A stretch of DNA of 64,000 bases, taken from assembly GCA_022605955.1 (NCBI GenBank), contig JAKCOZ010000014.1, positions 15,878,001 to 15,942,000 of the forward strand, in the 5' to 3' direction. Below the pieces are notes generated by a model, which did no database searches, was not told the DNA's origin, and saw only the letters and a list, made by a program, of their open reading frames with translations. A program made the position numbers and the translations under genes. The DNA is from Rallus limicola (lineage: Eukaryota; Chordata; Aves; Gruiformes; Rallidae). Numbering within the stretch: position 1 is the first letter of the stretch; each line of letters opens with the position of its first letter. This document shows positions 24,647 to 36,989 of this stretch, piece by piece.

Positions 24647-25865
24647 TCAAATGACGTGACAACAGCTGGTTTGACTGGAGGTACAGAGCAGCCCCTCCTT
24701 TGGGTTCCGCTGAATGTTCACAGATATCGTCTTTTCACAGAGAGGTAGTTGTAGCACATTGTTTTTCAAGTTCCTGTTCTTTATCCGTTCCAATTCGTTT
24801 GCAGTGTCTGACATTTGGTCAGAAAAAAACTTTAGGCTGCCCAGCGACGCAGCCGGGTTTGCGCTGCCGCTGGAGCTGATACACATTTTCCACGTCGATT
24901 TCTCCTGTACTTTCACACTGGAAAAGGACAGATTGTTTTGAGGATCAATAATGTACTTAGTGCTGCCGTGAATCTGTGAACCAAGGCAAAGGCTCATTAG
25001 CTTCAGGCTTTCGACCAGTTCCCCTGCACTTCGAGACGATAACTGCATTGAGTTTCCGGATCCAGCGCATCTCCGAGTGGAGCCCGAAGTGGTGTTGGTG
25101 CTGCCGCTGGAGCCCCCGGAGGGACTCCCCCCACCTTTGCTGTTGTCACTGGGGCTGGTTTTGTCTACCCCTCCATTTCCGTTACTGGGTTTGCTTTGTC
25201 CACCGCCGTCCCCCTGGCTGCCGGGCGGCCCTTCGCTGCTGTCCCGCCGATGCCAGGAGTAAGTAAAGCCGCTGTCTTTGTCCAGGCGCCTCCTGCTCTC
25301 CGAGTCATCGTCGCTTGTTTCTGAGCTACTGCAGCTGGAGCCCCGCCCCTGGCTTTTCCTCCTGTGGTAGCGTTTGTGCACTGTGCTAGGCGAAGCAATG
25401 TTCATCTTTAACCTGCTGAGCTTTGGGGGCAAGTTCTCATCCATGTCAAACTCATCGTCCGACTCGCCCTCCTCAAAGATCTGGTTGAGGACCGGGGCGC
25501 TCTTTCTCGAGGTGAGACGATTTGTAACCGAAGGCTTACGGCGCAGAACCACTTGAGTAGAAAGGGAAATAGGTTTCTTATCTTCTTCATCCTCCTCCTC
25601 GTCTTCTTCCACTCTGAACAAGCACTTCCGGCCGCTCGTGGTGGGTTTTAAGCTCACCGATGGCACCGCTGAAAGCGCTGGTCCAGCCAGTTCTGGGATC
25701 TCCTCTTTCTTGGCTGCATCGCCGAGGGCCTTGCTCCGGTGGCCGTTGAGGACGTTCTCAGCTGTGCGAGCCGGTGACTGAGGAACCGTGGCGTGGGAGA
25801 GAGGAGTGGCTGTAAGGTCATCCTCCAGGTCTTGGGGCACGTCGATTTTCGTTGGCCATGATTGC
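24647..25865 (-). CDS. SNRK: SNRK last coding exon: regulatory C-terminal half (residues 360-765)
   Basis: This exon follows a CACAG acceptor (25868-25866), starts with the third base of Arg360 and runs to TGA at 24649-24647. It encodes the non-catalytic half of SNRK. In order come a Pro/Ser-rich start, an acidic run (residues about 446-455), a Thr/Ser/Arg block ending in a Glu/Asp patch (about 478-503), a basic RYHRRK patch (about 525-530), a Ser/Asp-rich and RRR segment (about 537-553), a Gly/Ser/Asn low-complexity linker (about 570-620), and a well-conserved tail (about 636-765) ending CCHVI. Human SNRK has the same order, and most non-linker residues match what I recall. The open frame also runs upstream through the intron to 25960, but the acceptor and family match fix the exon start at 25865. 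Mixed GC-rich codon use in the linker is normal for this gene. Confidence 0.97.
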
Positions 25866-28529
25866 CTGTGTAAACAACGATAAGGGACAAAAGAGAAGTT
25901 ACACCAGGGTGAGCGTTCTCGCACGCACAAGGCAACGCAAGGGCTGCACAAGAGGAGCACGAGTGCTGCCCTACAAAGTGGCCTGCTGAATGGTGTGCCT
26001 GTGGTAGCTGCACTGAGGGAAAGGAAACACTCTGGGAGGACATGGGGTTCCTTGGCAAGAACAGCATGTGTACAACGTGTTGGTTAGAGACTCTCTTGGT
26101 TACGGTCAAATGCAATCTTCAGGTTTCGCTGTGCTCAGAAAATGAGTGAAACAATAAAAAACTTTAAATTATCTCTCAAAGGAAATAATCTGAAGTAGGT
26201 GTAGAACCAGCAGTACCTAAAGGAACTCTTGACAGTGGCTGATTCAAGCACAACTTAGATACAACAGTACTGCAAACTACTTTCACTCTGAAGCTTCTGT
26301 TATCCCCCATCACTATTCCTAATATTACAATTATGTTGGAATTAACATGATTGAGGCTGAAGAGCTGAGTCCAAAGAAACATCTACCCATTTTCAGTAAG
26401 GCTCATTCAGCCCAAGAGCTATTCTACAAAATCCTCTTTAAACACACGTGAGTTGAGATCATACATTTATTTGACCTCAGCTGAGCAACTGGAATAATAC
26501 AGCTGCGTGAATTCAGGGCTCAAGCTGCTTATGGATATGACACTTGAATAAACTGTAGCTCAGAGTTCAAAATGTATGACTGCGTACTAGCATTAGCTTA
26601 AATCAAAATGAAAGTAACACTTGAGTGTAAATCAGCTTTACAGCTGGCAGCTGATGCCTTCTCCCAATATCTAAGCCAGTATCTAATGATTTGTGTTTTC
26701 CTTTAAATCCCGAAATAGCCATTTTCCCATAATGCCCACAGAATAAATTAAGAACAAAGACTCTCAGTCTTTCCTCTATTTTGAAAGCCTCATCCAAACT
26801 ACCAACACTTTAACGCTGAATAATTCTCCAATTCCTTCACTCAGCCTAAACCCCACATTTCTGGTGCAGACCAAGAAATGGTTTTGAACCTCTCAAAGTT
26901 ATCTTCAAGTTAAAAAAGTCTGCCAACCACTTAACTTCAGGTAACTAAAATACTCCGGCACACCCCATGAAAGGCTGTAGTAGTGACCTCTGTCCACACA
27001 CAGATAGCGTATTACAAGGCACTCCCCATCACATTTTGGGCCTGCCAAAAGAAAGGGCTGCTGGACTTTGTAGCCCAGGTGTAGGAGGAAAGCAGGAGAA
27101 GAAGCAGAGATTTTTCCCACCAAGTGTGACCCCAGATACCTGCTTGGACAGCCACATACAAAGGATCATACCAAATTCCTATTTATGTGCTGGGTTAAGA
27201 GGTCAAACTGAAGAAACAAGGAAAGCTCAGACACTTCTGGTATTCTGAACGTGTTCTTGCCAAGTGTTTCAAGTTAATGGAGGACCTGCAGTAGGACTGC
27301 ATTTGCTCAAGGCTCCTGCTCTAATGGAAGGCTAGAAAAGGGTCCTGAAGATGCCTGCCCACACGGGTACCAATCAACAACTCCAAATGCAGGAACTTTG
27401 CATACTTTATGAAAGCCAACACAGAACTCCTTGAGCCTAAGTGGGGGCTTTGTTTGGAGGTGCTAGCTTCAGTTTGGCTTAGCAAACCAGTGATACAAAG
27501 ATTCACCTCTAGCAGTAGGACCTGGCTGCCAACACACCCACATGAGCCCGTGTAGCCCATTCCCTGGAGAAGCCACACAGGCCCTTTCCCATCTGTTTGG
27601 GCACTGGGAGCTGCTGGTGTGCCCCTAACCAGCTTCCCCACAGTGAGCAGCTCTGCCAGAAGGGAGGCCACACGGCCAGCAGCTCCGACCCAGGCTGTCC
27701 AGACCAGAAGTGACACCTGGGCTGTGGTGCCCCTGGGTTTGATACTGGCATCTTCCCTTAGGCCCCAGCGGACTCCAGAAACGCTGGGAGCCACTAACCT
27801 ACTTTTCTGGTGACTTCTGCTACGCTGGGTATTTTAAATGCAAACAACTGTCAGTGATTAACAAACAGGACTTAAATAAATGAGAAACATAACTACAGAA
27901 GTGTCAGAAAATGAAGATCTAAATGTTTCAAGAATTTACTGTGCTTTAAGAACAGGCTGGTTTGTCAGCAAAAAAAAGGAAGCGAGCTCTGTGGCTGTCA
28001 CAATAACGGGTAAATATAGTATCCAACAGTGCTGTAGTATCCAGGCAATAAACCTCCTCAGCACAGTATGTTTACCTTTTGGAGCAGCCCATGTTTGCCT
28101 CTTTCCTTCCCCTCCCCAATGCCCTCCCCCTTATTCCCAGCAAGCTTGAGGGGAGAGTGGAACAGCTCCAGGTCACAAGTAAGTGAAATTACGTTTTAAA
28201 AAATCATGAAGACAGCGAACAGGAACCTGAGACCATTAAGGGCAAGAGTTCCTGAGTTAATGCACATGTCCTTGTCCTGGAAAGAGAGTTCATACTTGTA
28301 AAGGCAGCCTTCAGCTACACCTTTCAACTTGACAAATTCAGATCGAAACACTGATTCAATGAACATGTTGAGAACCCCGGAGTGAAAGTTACAGTATAAC
28401 CCCTGGAGAGAGAGAAGTTGTGTAACACCAAGCTCCAGATCATTTAGGTTCAACTACAGGTTGCCTACAACAGTAACTCTCCTCAAGCACTGGTCAGTGA
28501 TCATGGAATGAATGAGCTTTTCAGTGCAG

Positions 28530-28700
28530 CAACAACTTCTCACTCTACTCCTGTACACAAGACTGGTGCAGTCTCATCTGGAGATGACAAAGATGTTGAG
28601 AACTACTGTGAGGTTTAGAGAGAAGCAACGCATTATCCCAGCAGATGGAAGGGTATGCAGATGAAACTCCTGTAAAAGCCTCCAAGAACTCAGCCTAAAA
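28530..28700 (+). repeat. Ancient CR1-like fragment
   Basis: The segment reads in the same order as the older CR1 reverse-transcriptase 3' region: a GTGCAGTCTCATCTGGA block, then GATGTTGAGAA, then AGAGAGAAGCAACGCA followed by ATTATCC. It is heavily diverged and lacks the 3' terminal repeat. The boundaries are approximate. Confidence 0.4.
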
Positions 28701-30073
28701 TCCAAGGTAACAATCAGTGGAGATGATGCACGTTACCCTGTTCTCCAAAGCATGTGCCTTAGATTGATAACCAATGGGGTGGGTTTTTTTCAGAGATTGA
28801 TGTTGAGGTGGTACTGTGTTATTTGTATCAGTTTGGCCAAGGAAAGTCTGGATGGCAGCAGGAAGACACCAGAGCATTTATGCCCCTATTACCATTCCTG
28901 CTAAATGCATCAAAGTTGCACAAAGGAACCTTTGGAAGGAACAAGCTATTTTTTGTTTTTCTCTAAACCCTACCAATAGATTAACACTGAATGTAGGCAG
29001 CAATTCTAAACATCAAGTGCTTACCTACTAACAATTGTTGTTAGTGCCAGTAATAGTTATACCTATATTATTTTACCAAAATGTAAAAGACAACTTTTGA
29101 AAAGACTGGGGATCAGAGAACAAAAATTAATGGAAATGCCTTGGCACATCCTCCATCTCCACTGGAAAGATTGTCAAGATGGGCCAATAAAAGGGATTTT
29201 TTTCCCAATACTAGCAGATCTCTAGTCACAGTCTAAAACATAACTCAGTAAATCAAAACCAAAATGTTTAAGAAAAATAACTGTTCAAAACATGTACCCT
29301 CCAGTATGGATCTACAGGTAGAAACTATACTATTTGTCTTGTGTGTGTTTGTTTTTAAAGCATTATGCCACTCTAACTGAAAAGATGGGATGCTTTGATA
29401 ACTGGCTGCAAGAGCAAATGGACTGGTTGAACATACCAACACCAACTAGATGCCAGAACCCCACTTCCCCCCCTTTAGTGTTACCGTGACACAGGCTGAA
29501 GCTTTGAAAATCTCAGGGAAACTTACTGTAAGGTTTTAGTTAATCATGTTTTTGTAAAAAAAAAAAAGTTAAATGTATTGGAGTGTCTTTGAATGAAGGA
29601 TTAAAATAATTACTTTCTTTTTCTTAAATGGGCATAGCAACTGATATTAAAAAGAACAAAACCTACAAACATTTGCTCTAAGCTTGATCTAGGGGATGTT
29701 TAGCCCCTTGAAAATCCATGCTAACAGCTACACTGACATCAAATTCAAAGTGACTTCTCATTTATAACTAATTCCCCATCAACATGTGTATGGATTATGC
29801 AACTACATTTCTTCCAGGGATGTGATGCACACGATTTACATGAGAGCTGAAGGTCAAACAAACATGCCCTTTCCTAGCAGGTGTGAGAATGTCCTACTGC
29901 AGACACAGGCTTCCTATTGATTCAGCATTCCTGAAAATATTATTGGCAACCCATTTCTGAACAGCTTCTGAAGTGTCCACAGCACTTTAAAGACATTTAA
30001 AGTTTGCAATAAGTATTTTACTTTAAGGAAGTAGTATTTGAGCAATTCAATAATATACTCATTAAGCCAGGTT

Positions 30074-30096
30074 AAAAACAAACAAACAAACAAAGA
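30074..30096. repeat. (AAAC)n microsatellite
   Basis: A run of about five AAAC/AACA units lies 30 bases inside the intron next to the SNRK exon at 30124. Confidence 0.8.
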
Positions 30097-30123
30097 AAGC
30101 CATTTAGATTCCTCAATTCTCAC

Positions 30124-30258
30124 CTGAACTGAGCTTTGATGTTGCTAGGGCTTGCAGATCTGGTCTGAATTTCTTTCTCTTGTTTTTCTCTCAGAATCCT
30201 TTCAGCAAGTAAGAAGTAAGTGGCAGTGATGTGATTGTATTTGTTAGTTTCCAGTGCC
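30124..30258 (-). CDS. SNRK: SNRK coding exon 4 (residues 315-360)
   Basis: The acceptor is CCTTAG (AG at 30260-30259) and the donor is GTGAG at 30123. The 135 bases keep the phase: the first G completes Glu315 and the last AG starts Arg360. The encoded piece ([20 protein letters not shown] and onwards) is the end of the UBA-like region that follows the kinase domain in AMPK-related kinases, then a basic/charged helix and an SASPSN linker. It is too short to stand out as an open frame but is unmistakable by family match and perfect phase. Confidence 0.96.
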
Positions 30259-31327
30259 CTAAGGAAGATACAAAACATGAAACAAACCATATGTCAGTGG
30301 CTTCTAGAAAAGCAGACGTGAATCTCACACCTTGCTGTCCTTCTCACAGCAGGAAGAGCTGAAAACAAACCTGTCTGTTCCCCATGTTTTGACAAGCATG
30401 TCTTGGTTTCAGGAAAATCAAAGAGCCAATGAGTCTGGTAATTTCAAAACAATAGTTGAATGAGGCTATCTTTGGACAATCATCCCTAAAAAATTCAGTC
30501 ATTCTTCCTTTACTGAACCTTTTTTAAATGATAAATTGTACTTCCTTACATCATGCACCAATGATGGGATTTCCCACTGGCAAACACAAAGTCCTAATAT
30601 TATGCAACAACCAGAGGAAAACCCACCTTCGTTATTTTAGGGCCATCACATTAAGTTTACAGCAAAATGAAGTTCATAAGCCAGCAAGCTGAATTCAGAC
30701 AGTCTGACAGAAAGGATGGCACTGTTATGCAGCTAAAAGCTTGAGGAGGAAGACTGCTCCTTCTCCCCACACAGCCCTGCCACCCAAATGGTAAGATAGT
30801 AACAGTTTTTCCAGCTTAAACAAACAGAAATAAAACCAATGACAAGTCCTCTTTCAGTTTTGGAAACTTAGAAAAACCATACAGCTTTCTAGCAAGTTCA
30901 CCGGTGACAATGGCAGTCTATATACAGATAAAAGGAATATTATTTTAAATGAACGAAGACTCATGTATAATAGAAACACACTAACAGAAAAAGGGTGGTA
31001 TTTTATCACCCCCAAACATGCATAAGAGATGAAGTACAAGTAAAACCATGAATTTCAACGGATCTCACAGCAGTTAAGTTCACTTGCAAAGGCAAAATAC
31101 CACAAAAATCAAACACCGTTCCAACACATTTTCTTGAAGCTCTGCCTAAGGCTGTGGCTACTCAAGTATTTCTCATCCTAGAATATCATCCTGTCACAGA
31201 GCAAGGCCATGCTATTTTGTTCAACTGAATGGCTTGCTAATTAAACACTGAAGTACCCAGGCTCTCATTCCTGACCCCAAATGCCAGATGCACAGAACAA
31301 ACTGTGTACAGAAAGCTTGCAGCTTAC
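30259..31327 (-). other. SNRK: SNRK intron 3 of the coding region
   Basis: The donor is GTAAGC at 31327 and the acceptor AG at 30259. The sequence is unique and AT-rich; no repeat or other gene was seen. Confidence 0.9.
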
Positions 31328-31540
31328 TCCACGATCGTATCGCGATCTGCAATATCACCCAGAACCATGCGCTGGATTATGCTGTTGTGCTCCTCCTCAG
31401 ACAGGTTTTTGTAGGACACGAGAGGAATGTTGTACTTGGTTGCAGGAGATGGGTCGACTCCTTGGAGCCAGGCGTGGTTTTCAATCTCTTCCAAAGACGC
31501 CCTTCGCTTGGGGTCTCTCTGCAACATCCGTGTAATCAGA
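31328..31540 (-). CDS. SNRK: SNRK coding exon 3 (residues 244-315)
   Basis: The acceptor CGCAG (AG at 31542-31541) is followed by T, which completes Asp244, and the exon ends GA before donor GTAAGC. It encodes the last kinase helices (LITRMLQRDPKRRASLEEI, with the conserved Arg of subdomain XI in RDPKRR), then the start of the UBA-like segment (LSEEEHNSIIQRMVLGDI). Upstream the frame stays open for some 40 codons of intron, but the acceptor and family define the start. The phase fits both neighbours. Confidence 0.97.
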
Positions 31541-34500
31541 CTGCGAATGAAAAATACAGCGAAACAAAAAGCACTCAGGGGGTTGCAAACCAGCCACTGT
31601 GAGAGCAACACGAGGGAGAAACGTTCTGCTGTCGGCCCACACAGACCTTTAGAAGCCTCTTGCTGTAGCAAGAGAAGATGATGGAAAATGATTTATTCTC
31701 AAAGACACTCCAAATATTGCTGAGCTGAAACAAGCAATTTCCTCATTAAAAATACAAACATCGAGCTCTGCAGTTTTCATTTACTATGCTTAGATTCTTA
31801 ACCTGATTTTTCTGGTTGGCTTGTTTTTAACAGGTCCTGTAGGGCAACTGTGATAGATGGCCTACAGGCTGGTCTGTAAAGTAAACGAATAAGAGTCTCC
31901 TATCGTTGCTGCTGTCAACAAGAATATGGAATGGCAAGAGAAGTAGAAATATTTTGTTCTGAAATAGCCATCAGACATTTGATTCTTCAGCATCTCTGAC
32001 AAAACACTATCTGGAATGATGAAGTGACAAACCTACTAATGGGCTGATAGTGTTTACACGGGCTGGAAAGGAAGTGCATGAATTCCCCAAGCAGAGAAAG
32101 ACATGACTAGCAGTGCACATCTCAGCTTGCCATACATGAAAAATTCTTGGAGAAAGTATTTTAAGCTTTGCACAACAAACAGAACATGGCTACACAGTTT
32201 TGGTGCCAAGGTTTCAATGAAATTTTGTTGTTCCAATACATGGAATCCAAGTTCTGCAGTTCTTGTGTAATGTTTCCTATTGCACTAACTATACTACACT
32301 GCCCAACTTCAAACTGAAAGGGCACATACATCACAAAGGGAATCGTAATTCTGGGGTTTTTTTTTTGTGTGAGATGTTGTACAGAAATACAAGTGGAGGT
32401 TAATTCTGTCTTCTCAAAGCTCTACTGTAAAAATAGGATGCTGCATTTATACTCAGAACCTGTGGTCTCTGTCCTTACTGAATGGAAAGGCGGGGTGAGA
32501 CATGAGAGCTCTGATTTTCTTTGCTTTTGTTAATATCATGACAGGAAGGGAACAGCCTATGTACTTCATTTGACTTTTTTTAAACTACACCTGTGGTAAA
32601 CCCACACAAGTGTACAACATCTGCCTCCTGCTTTAAGCTTGCTTACACATCCCAAACCACCAAGAACGCTTTAACTCCGAGCAAGAAGTTTAAACATTCC
32701 CAGAGTCTTTTCCCTACAGAGGGCTTTGATAACAGGATCATACATTGTCAATGCATCACACAGAGAAAGCAGAACTACTCAGGTGTTTCAGTAACTGAGC
32801 GTTCAGCAGCATGTGAAGCAAAAGGCTGCAGAAATAAGTTTCTTGGCCTCAGCACAACATGGAACATCTCAAGAAATTTATTCGATAGAATCCACTGATA
32901 AGGGCTCTCTTTTAAACCTCTTCCTGTACTGTATTTGAAACCTCTTCCTGTACATAGAGCTCCTCAAGCTGTTGAGAGCACTGTTTCTGGGTTAGTGAAA
33001 ATGCTAGACACTGATGACAAGACACAAAACAAGTTATGGCATCATAGAATCATAGATTTGTAGGGGTTAGAAGGGACCACAAGAGATCATCGGGTCCAGC
33101 CCCCCTGCCAAAGCAGCTCCCTAGCTCATACTGCACAGGGAGGCATCCAGATGAGGCTTGAATATCTCCAGAGAAGGAGACTCCACAACCCCCTGGGCAG
33201 CCTGTCCCAGGGCTCTGTCACCCTCACTGTGTGAAAGTTCCTCCGCATGTTGGTGCAGAACTTCCTGTGCTCCAACTTGCAGCCATTGCCCCTTGTCCTG
33301 TCCCCACAGACCACTGAAAAGGGGCTGGCTAATTCCCTCTGCATCCCCTGCTTACGATATTTATAAACATTAATTAGGTGCCCCCTTAGTCTTCTCTTCT
33401 CAAGACTGAACAGTCCCAGCTTATTCAGCCTTTCCTCATTGGGGAGATGTTCCAGGCCCTTAATCATCTTCGTTGCCCTTCTCTGGACTGTCTCCAGGAG
33501 ATCCCTGTCCTTTTTATACCAGGGAGCCCAGAACTGGACACAATACTCCAGGTGGGGCCTGACCAGGGCAGAGCAGAGGAGGAGGATCACCTCCTTTGAC
33601 CTGCTGGCCACACTCCTCCTGATGCACCCCAGGATCCCATTGTCTCTCTCAGCCCCCAGTGCACACTGCTGGCTCATGGCCAACCTGTCATCCACCAGGA
33701 CCCCCGGGTCCTTCTCTACAGAGCTCTTCTCCAGCAGGTCATCCCCCAGCCTGTACTGATATGAATGGTTGTTCCTTCCCAGGTGCAAGACTTTACACTT
33801 GCTCTTGTTGAACCTCTTTAGATTTCTCCCAGCCCAGCTCTCCAGCCTGTCCAGGTCTCGCTGGATGGCAGCGCAGTGTTCCTGTGTGTCAGTCACTCTT
33901 CCCAGCTTTGTATCAGTGTACTTGCTGAGGGTGGATGCTATTCCCTCATCAAGGTTGTCAATGAAGATATTAAACATGTTAGGCATTAGGTTCCTGCACC
34001 ACACAGATGCCAAGTGACGAGGTCATTATGTCCACAGCTGTAATTATTTTCCTTCTGTGTCAAAAGAATCCTAGAGGCTGCTCTAGGGGTTTTTTTGACT
34101 GGGCCAAATCCATTTTTCAAGCATTTCTAAAGGCATATGGGCTTTCATCCTGGAAACAAATAACTACTCTCTTGCAGAGTCAAGAACACAGATGAACACT
34201 GTAAGATAGTCTAAGCGATGCCACTGAGATATGTACTGAAAGGGCTGAAGAGGTCATTGACCAGTGGGGCAATCTGGGCAACACTGCAACGTAGGAAAAA
34301 AATATATTAAGAAGCTGCAGTGAATGCTGCAGAAAAACAACACATCAAAATGAGTCACGATTCCCAAGTGGCATATGGTATTTGCAGACAGAATATTTTT
34401 CTCCCTTGATTGCTTAGAATGTTGATTTGGAGTTGTGATTTCAGTAGCAGATGAGCAAAACTTGCTGTGATATGCTTGGGTTTTGACAGTTTGTACTTTG

Positions 34501-34954
34501 CACAGAATTCTGTAGGAATCATTACCTTTTTTTAACCCCTGCCACAAAAGTGTCTCAGCAACACCTTGAGTGGTGGCCAAAGCCAGTCAGCGGTGAGCAG
34601 CTTCTTCAATCATTTATAAAAGGCATGACAACTGAGACAAATAAAAGAAAAACAGATTGTGTAAAACCAAGAAGCAGTTTCACACAAGCGTGGGAAAAAC
34701 CTATTGGCAAAAAATATCATGGGATTAACCTTTAGTAAGAAGAGGCATGGAGTTAAAAAAGAGAAGCAATACTGGTGCCCAAGAAACTATTCTATCAATG
34801 AGAACAAGTACTACTAAGCAAAAGCAGTAGGCATTCTATCTTAGTAAGAGGTGAGGAATATTCCACACACTGATAACATGGCACAGGAAGCTCCAGAAGG
34901 TAACCAGAGTCACACTTCTGTGAAAGCTTCCAAATTCTTTAGTAGTCTACTTAC
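31541..34954 (-). other. SNRK: SNRK intron 2 of the coding region
   Basis: The donor is GTAAGTAG at 34954 and the acceptor AG at 31541. The intron contains one long CR1 copy (33041-34016) and a near-tandem duplication of AAACCTCTTCCTGTAC at 32914 and 32938. The rest is unique and AT-rich. Confidence 0.9.
33041..34016 (-). mobile_element. CR1 retrotransposon, 5'-truncated, with reverse-transcriptase C-terminal remnant
   Basis: This is the longest repeat in the window. Its 3' end on the - strand is the usual CCTACAAATCTATGATTCTATGAT-type terminus at about 33041-33075. A frame of about 295 codons stays open from 34013 to 33126. It matches the back half of CR1 ORF2: the thumb region and the segment with [20 protein letters not shown] and [14 protein letters not shown]. 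The polymerase motif that should read FADDTKL reads YTDTKL, so one residue of the catalytic Asp pair is gone, and the last codons are frame-shifted relative to the family. It is a dead copy. Only the 3' third of a full CR1 is present, as is typical of target-primed insertion. Confidence 0.9.
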
Positions 34955-35096
34955 TCTTTACATTCTTTGGACACATGAGGTGGCACTGTGTATTTGCAGT
35001 CCATTATCATAGTCAGAGTTTCACTGTCATTTGCTTCTTGGAATGGTGGCTGTCCACAAACCAGCATGAAGAGGATGACCCCCAAACTCCAAATAT
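34955..35096 (-). CDS. SNRK: SNRK coding exon 2 (residues 197-244, kinase C-lobe)
   Basis: The acceptor ACAG (AG at 35098-35097) is followed by AT, which with the G of the previous exon makes Asp197. The exon ends with GA before GTAAGTAG. It encodes [19 protein letters not shown] (subdomain IX, with the invariant Asp and Trp-Ser-Leu-Gly), then the C-lobe helix [16 protein letters not shown] and the CPxHVSKECK segment (here [10 protein letters not shown]). It has no ATG-started frame of its own and is recognised by family match and phase. Confidence 0.96.
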
Positions 35097-35584
35097 CTGT
35101 AAATATATAGTACATATTTTTAAATCACTCTGAGGAAGCAGAAAATTACAGTCAAAACTGCAGTATTTTTGAGATTCATACAGAGTTACAGAACTTGCAA
35201 TTCCAGCAAACTACAAGATACAGTAGTGCCATTGTTTAAAAGCTTTTACAGTTTTAGAGGAAGAAAGTAGATTTCGGGAGTTGAAGGATGCATAACGGTT
35301 TTCTGTCAAAGCTGTTATGTACCTCAAACTGTTAGACAAAGCTGAAGATAATCTGATTGTTCAGAAGACAAGAATTCATTACCCTTCATAGGTAGGCCCA
35401 GATTATTAAAGAGATTTGTTTTCAAGAAGCATATTTCTCTTTGAAGGACTAGCATAAACTATTCTTGGTCTCCCTGTTACTCTATGAAGAAAGAAATTAA
35501 GAAGTCATGTATTTCAGTGAGAGCGAGCTAGATGCTTTCCATTCAGCAGTGTTGCTTTAAAAAACCCTTTGCTACTTCTAATTG

Positions 35585-35726
35585 TAGAATCAGAATGGTG
35601 TGGGTTGGAAGGGACCCCAAGGATCATAGAGCTCCAACCCCCCTGTCACAGGCAGGGCCACCAACCTCCAGGCCTGGATCTACACAAGGTTGCCCAGGGC
35701 CCCATCCAACCTGGCCTTGAACACAT
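35585..35726 (-). repeat. CR1 3'-end fragment (CR1-F-like)
   Basis: This is the reverse complement of a CR1 3' end: GGTTGGAAGGGACCCCAAGG, ATCATAGAGCTCCAACCCCC, then the CAGGCCTGGATCTACACAAG stretch. It is cut off after CTTGAACACATT. It is very similar to the copy at 36990. Confidence 0.88.
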
Positions 35727-36100
35727 TACAAATAATAAACTAACTCATTCTGGTAAAACTACTTTTTTCCACCAATCATATTCCAAAGCGTGCAGTGGTT
35801 GGTTTCTCTAATACACCCATCAAACACAGCAGAGTTAACAGCAATCTCTAGTACACTCTGGGAGTCTTCTTGTTTCCTTCTAATTCTTGCTTGTGTAAAA
35901 TAATAAAAACAAAATAACCCATTTAACAACCCTCTTGTTCCTCAATGAAAAAGTGACATGCCAAACAATGAAAAAGAAGTGCTGCTGGGCATGAAGCCCT
36001 TTGGTTGGTTTCTGCTCACTGCAAAAGACAGTATTTAATTCTAATCCTTATTAAGGGTTAGCCTAGAAGAAAGTATTTTCACAAGTTTTACTGCATTCAC

Positions 36101-36200
36101 ACAGAATGACTAGGTTGGAAAAGACCTTTAAGATCATTGAGTCCAACCATACCTGGCTTCTACTAAACCATATCCCTGAGCACCTCATCTACCTGTGTCA
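36101..36200 (-). repeat. Short CR1 3'-end fragment
   Basis: AGGTTGGAAAAGACCTTTAA followed by ATCATTGAGTCCAACCAT and the TAAACCATATCCCTGAGCAC block is the inverse of a CR1 3' terminus. It resembles the CR1 copy at 5010 (AGGGATATGGTTTAG, TTGGACTCTATGATCTTAAA) in reverse orientation. Confidence 0.8.
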
Positions 36201-36989
36201 TTCAATACAGGAAACTTAAACATTGAGAAATACATCACAAGGCATAAAAACAACTCCAGCACATGCTTAGAGGAAAGGCCACGCTTTTAAGCTTCAGCTG
36301 CAACTTCATGCTCTGGAAATTGCAATGGCAACATTGGGCCTTACAGCCTGGCATTTCACAGACCATACCCAGTAAAACTAACCAGCTGAAGTGAGAGGAA
36401 AGAACAGGCAGAAGCCTCCAAAGAGAAGAGGGGAGAGCAGCTGGCAGTGGTTAAAGCAGTGGAGCACGCCAGCTCTGCCCTGGAAAGGCTCACAAGAGGG
36501 AGCCACGCTAAGTTACCTACCCAAGTGCATCATGCTTTCTGCGGCCTACTCAGAACACTCGACAGGCCTTTAGTGCTGAGGGATAGCTACAATCTGATTT
36601 AATACTGTAAAATCACGCACATTCATCCCTAGAACAATTACTCATTTTCCTAGTTACAACCCATTCTTCGTATGGTTTAGCTGACAGAGGAAGAGAAAAC
36701 TACATGGTAATTTTCTTTAGAGTTCTAATTTGTACTAAGTGTATGCTATTAGCTCCAACAATTATTTGATTTCTGTTATGCATACTGGGGCCTCACTCCT
36801 ATAGGTACTGAGCATTTTGAGGCCAGTACACCATATCACATGCACTGCAAATTCAACAGTGACTATTCACATGTTTATGATTCAATAAACATGTTAATAA
36901 TTTCACAGCCTGGTGACAGATAGATGAATGTTCTGAAATAAAGGTGGCTTTACCTAAGAGGTGCACCTTTAATCTGTAAAGCTACTTAC

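Larger units (their letters stand above)
25866..30123 (-). other. SNRK: SNRK intron between residues 360/360 (last intron)
   Basis: The donor is GTGAG at 30123 and the acceptor is CAG at 25866. The intron is mostly unremarkable AT-rich sequence. A GC-richer stretch (about 27520-27800) has no identified content, an ancient CR1-like fragment is listed at about 28530-28700, and an (AAAC)n microsatellite lies at about 30074-30096 inside the adjacent exon-proximal region. Confidence 0.85.

Noticed and set aside
25866..25960. Upstream extension of the last SNRK exon frame to an ATG-like start at 25960
   Set aside because: The CACAG acceptor and family alignment place the exon start at 25865; the upstream part is intron.
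32914..32953. Near-tandem copies of AAACCTCTTCCTGTAC
   Set aside because: A two-copy local duplication without further context; ordinary replication slippage explains it.
33126..34013. Open frame of 295 codons as a possible host gene
   Set aside because: It is the reverse-transcriptase C-terminal remnant of a truncated CR1 element with a broken catalytic motif.
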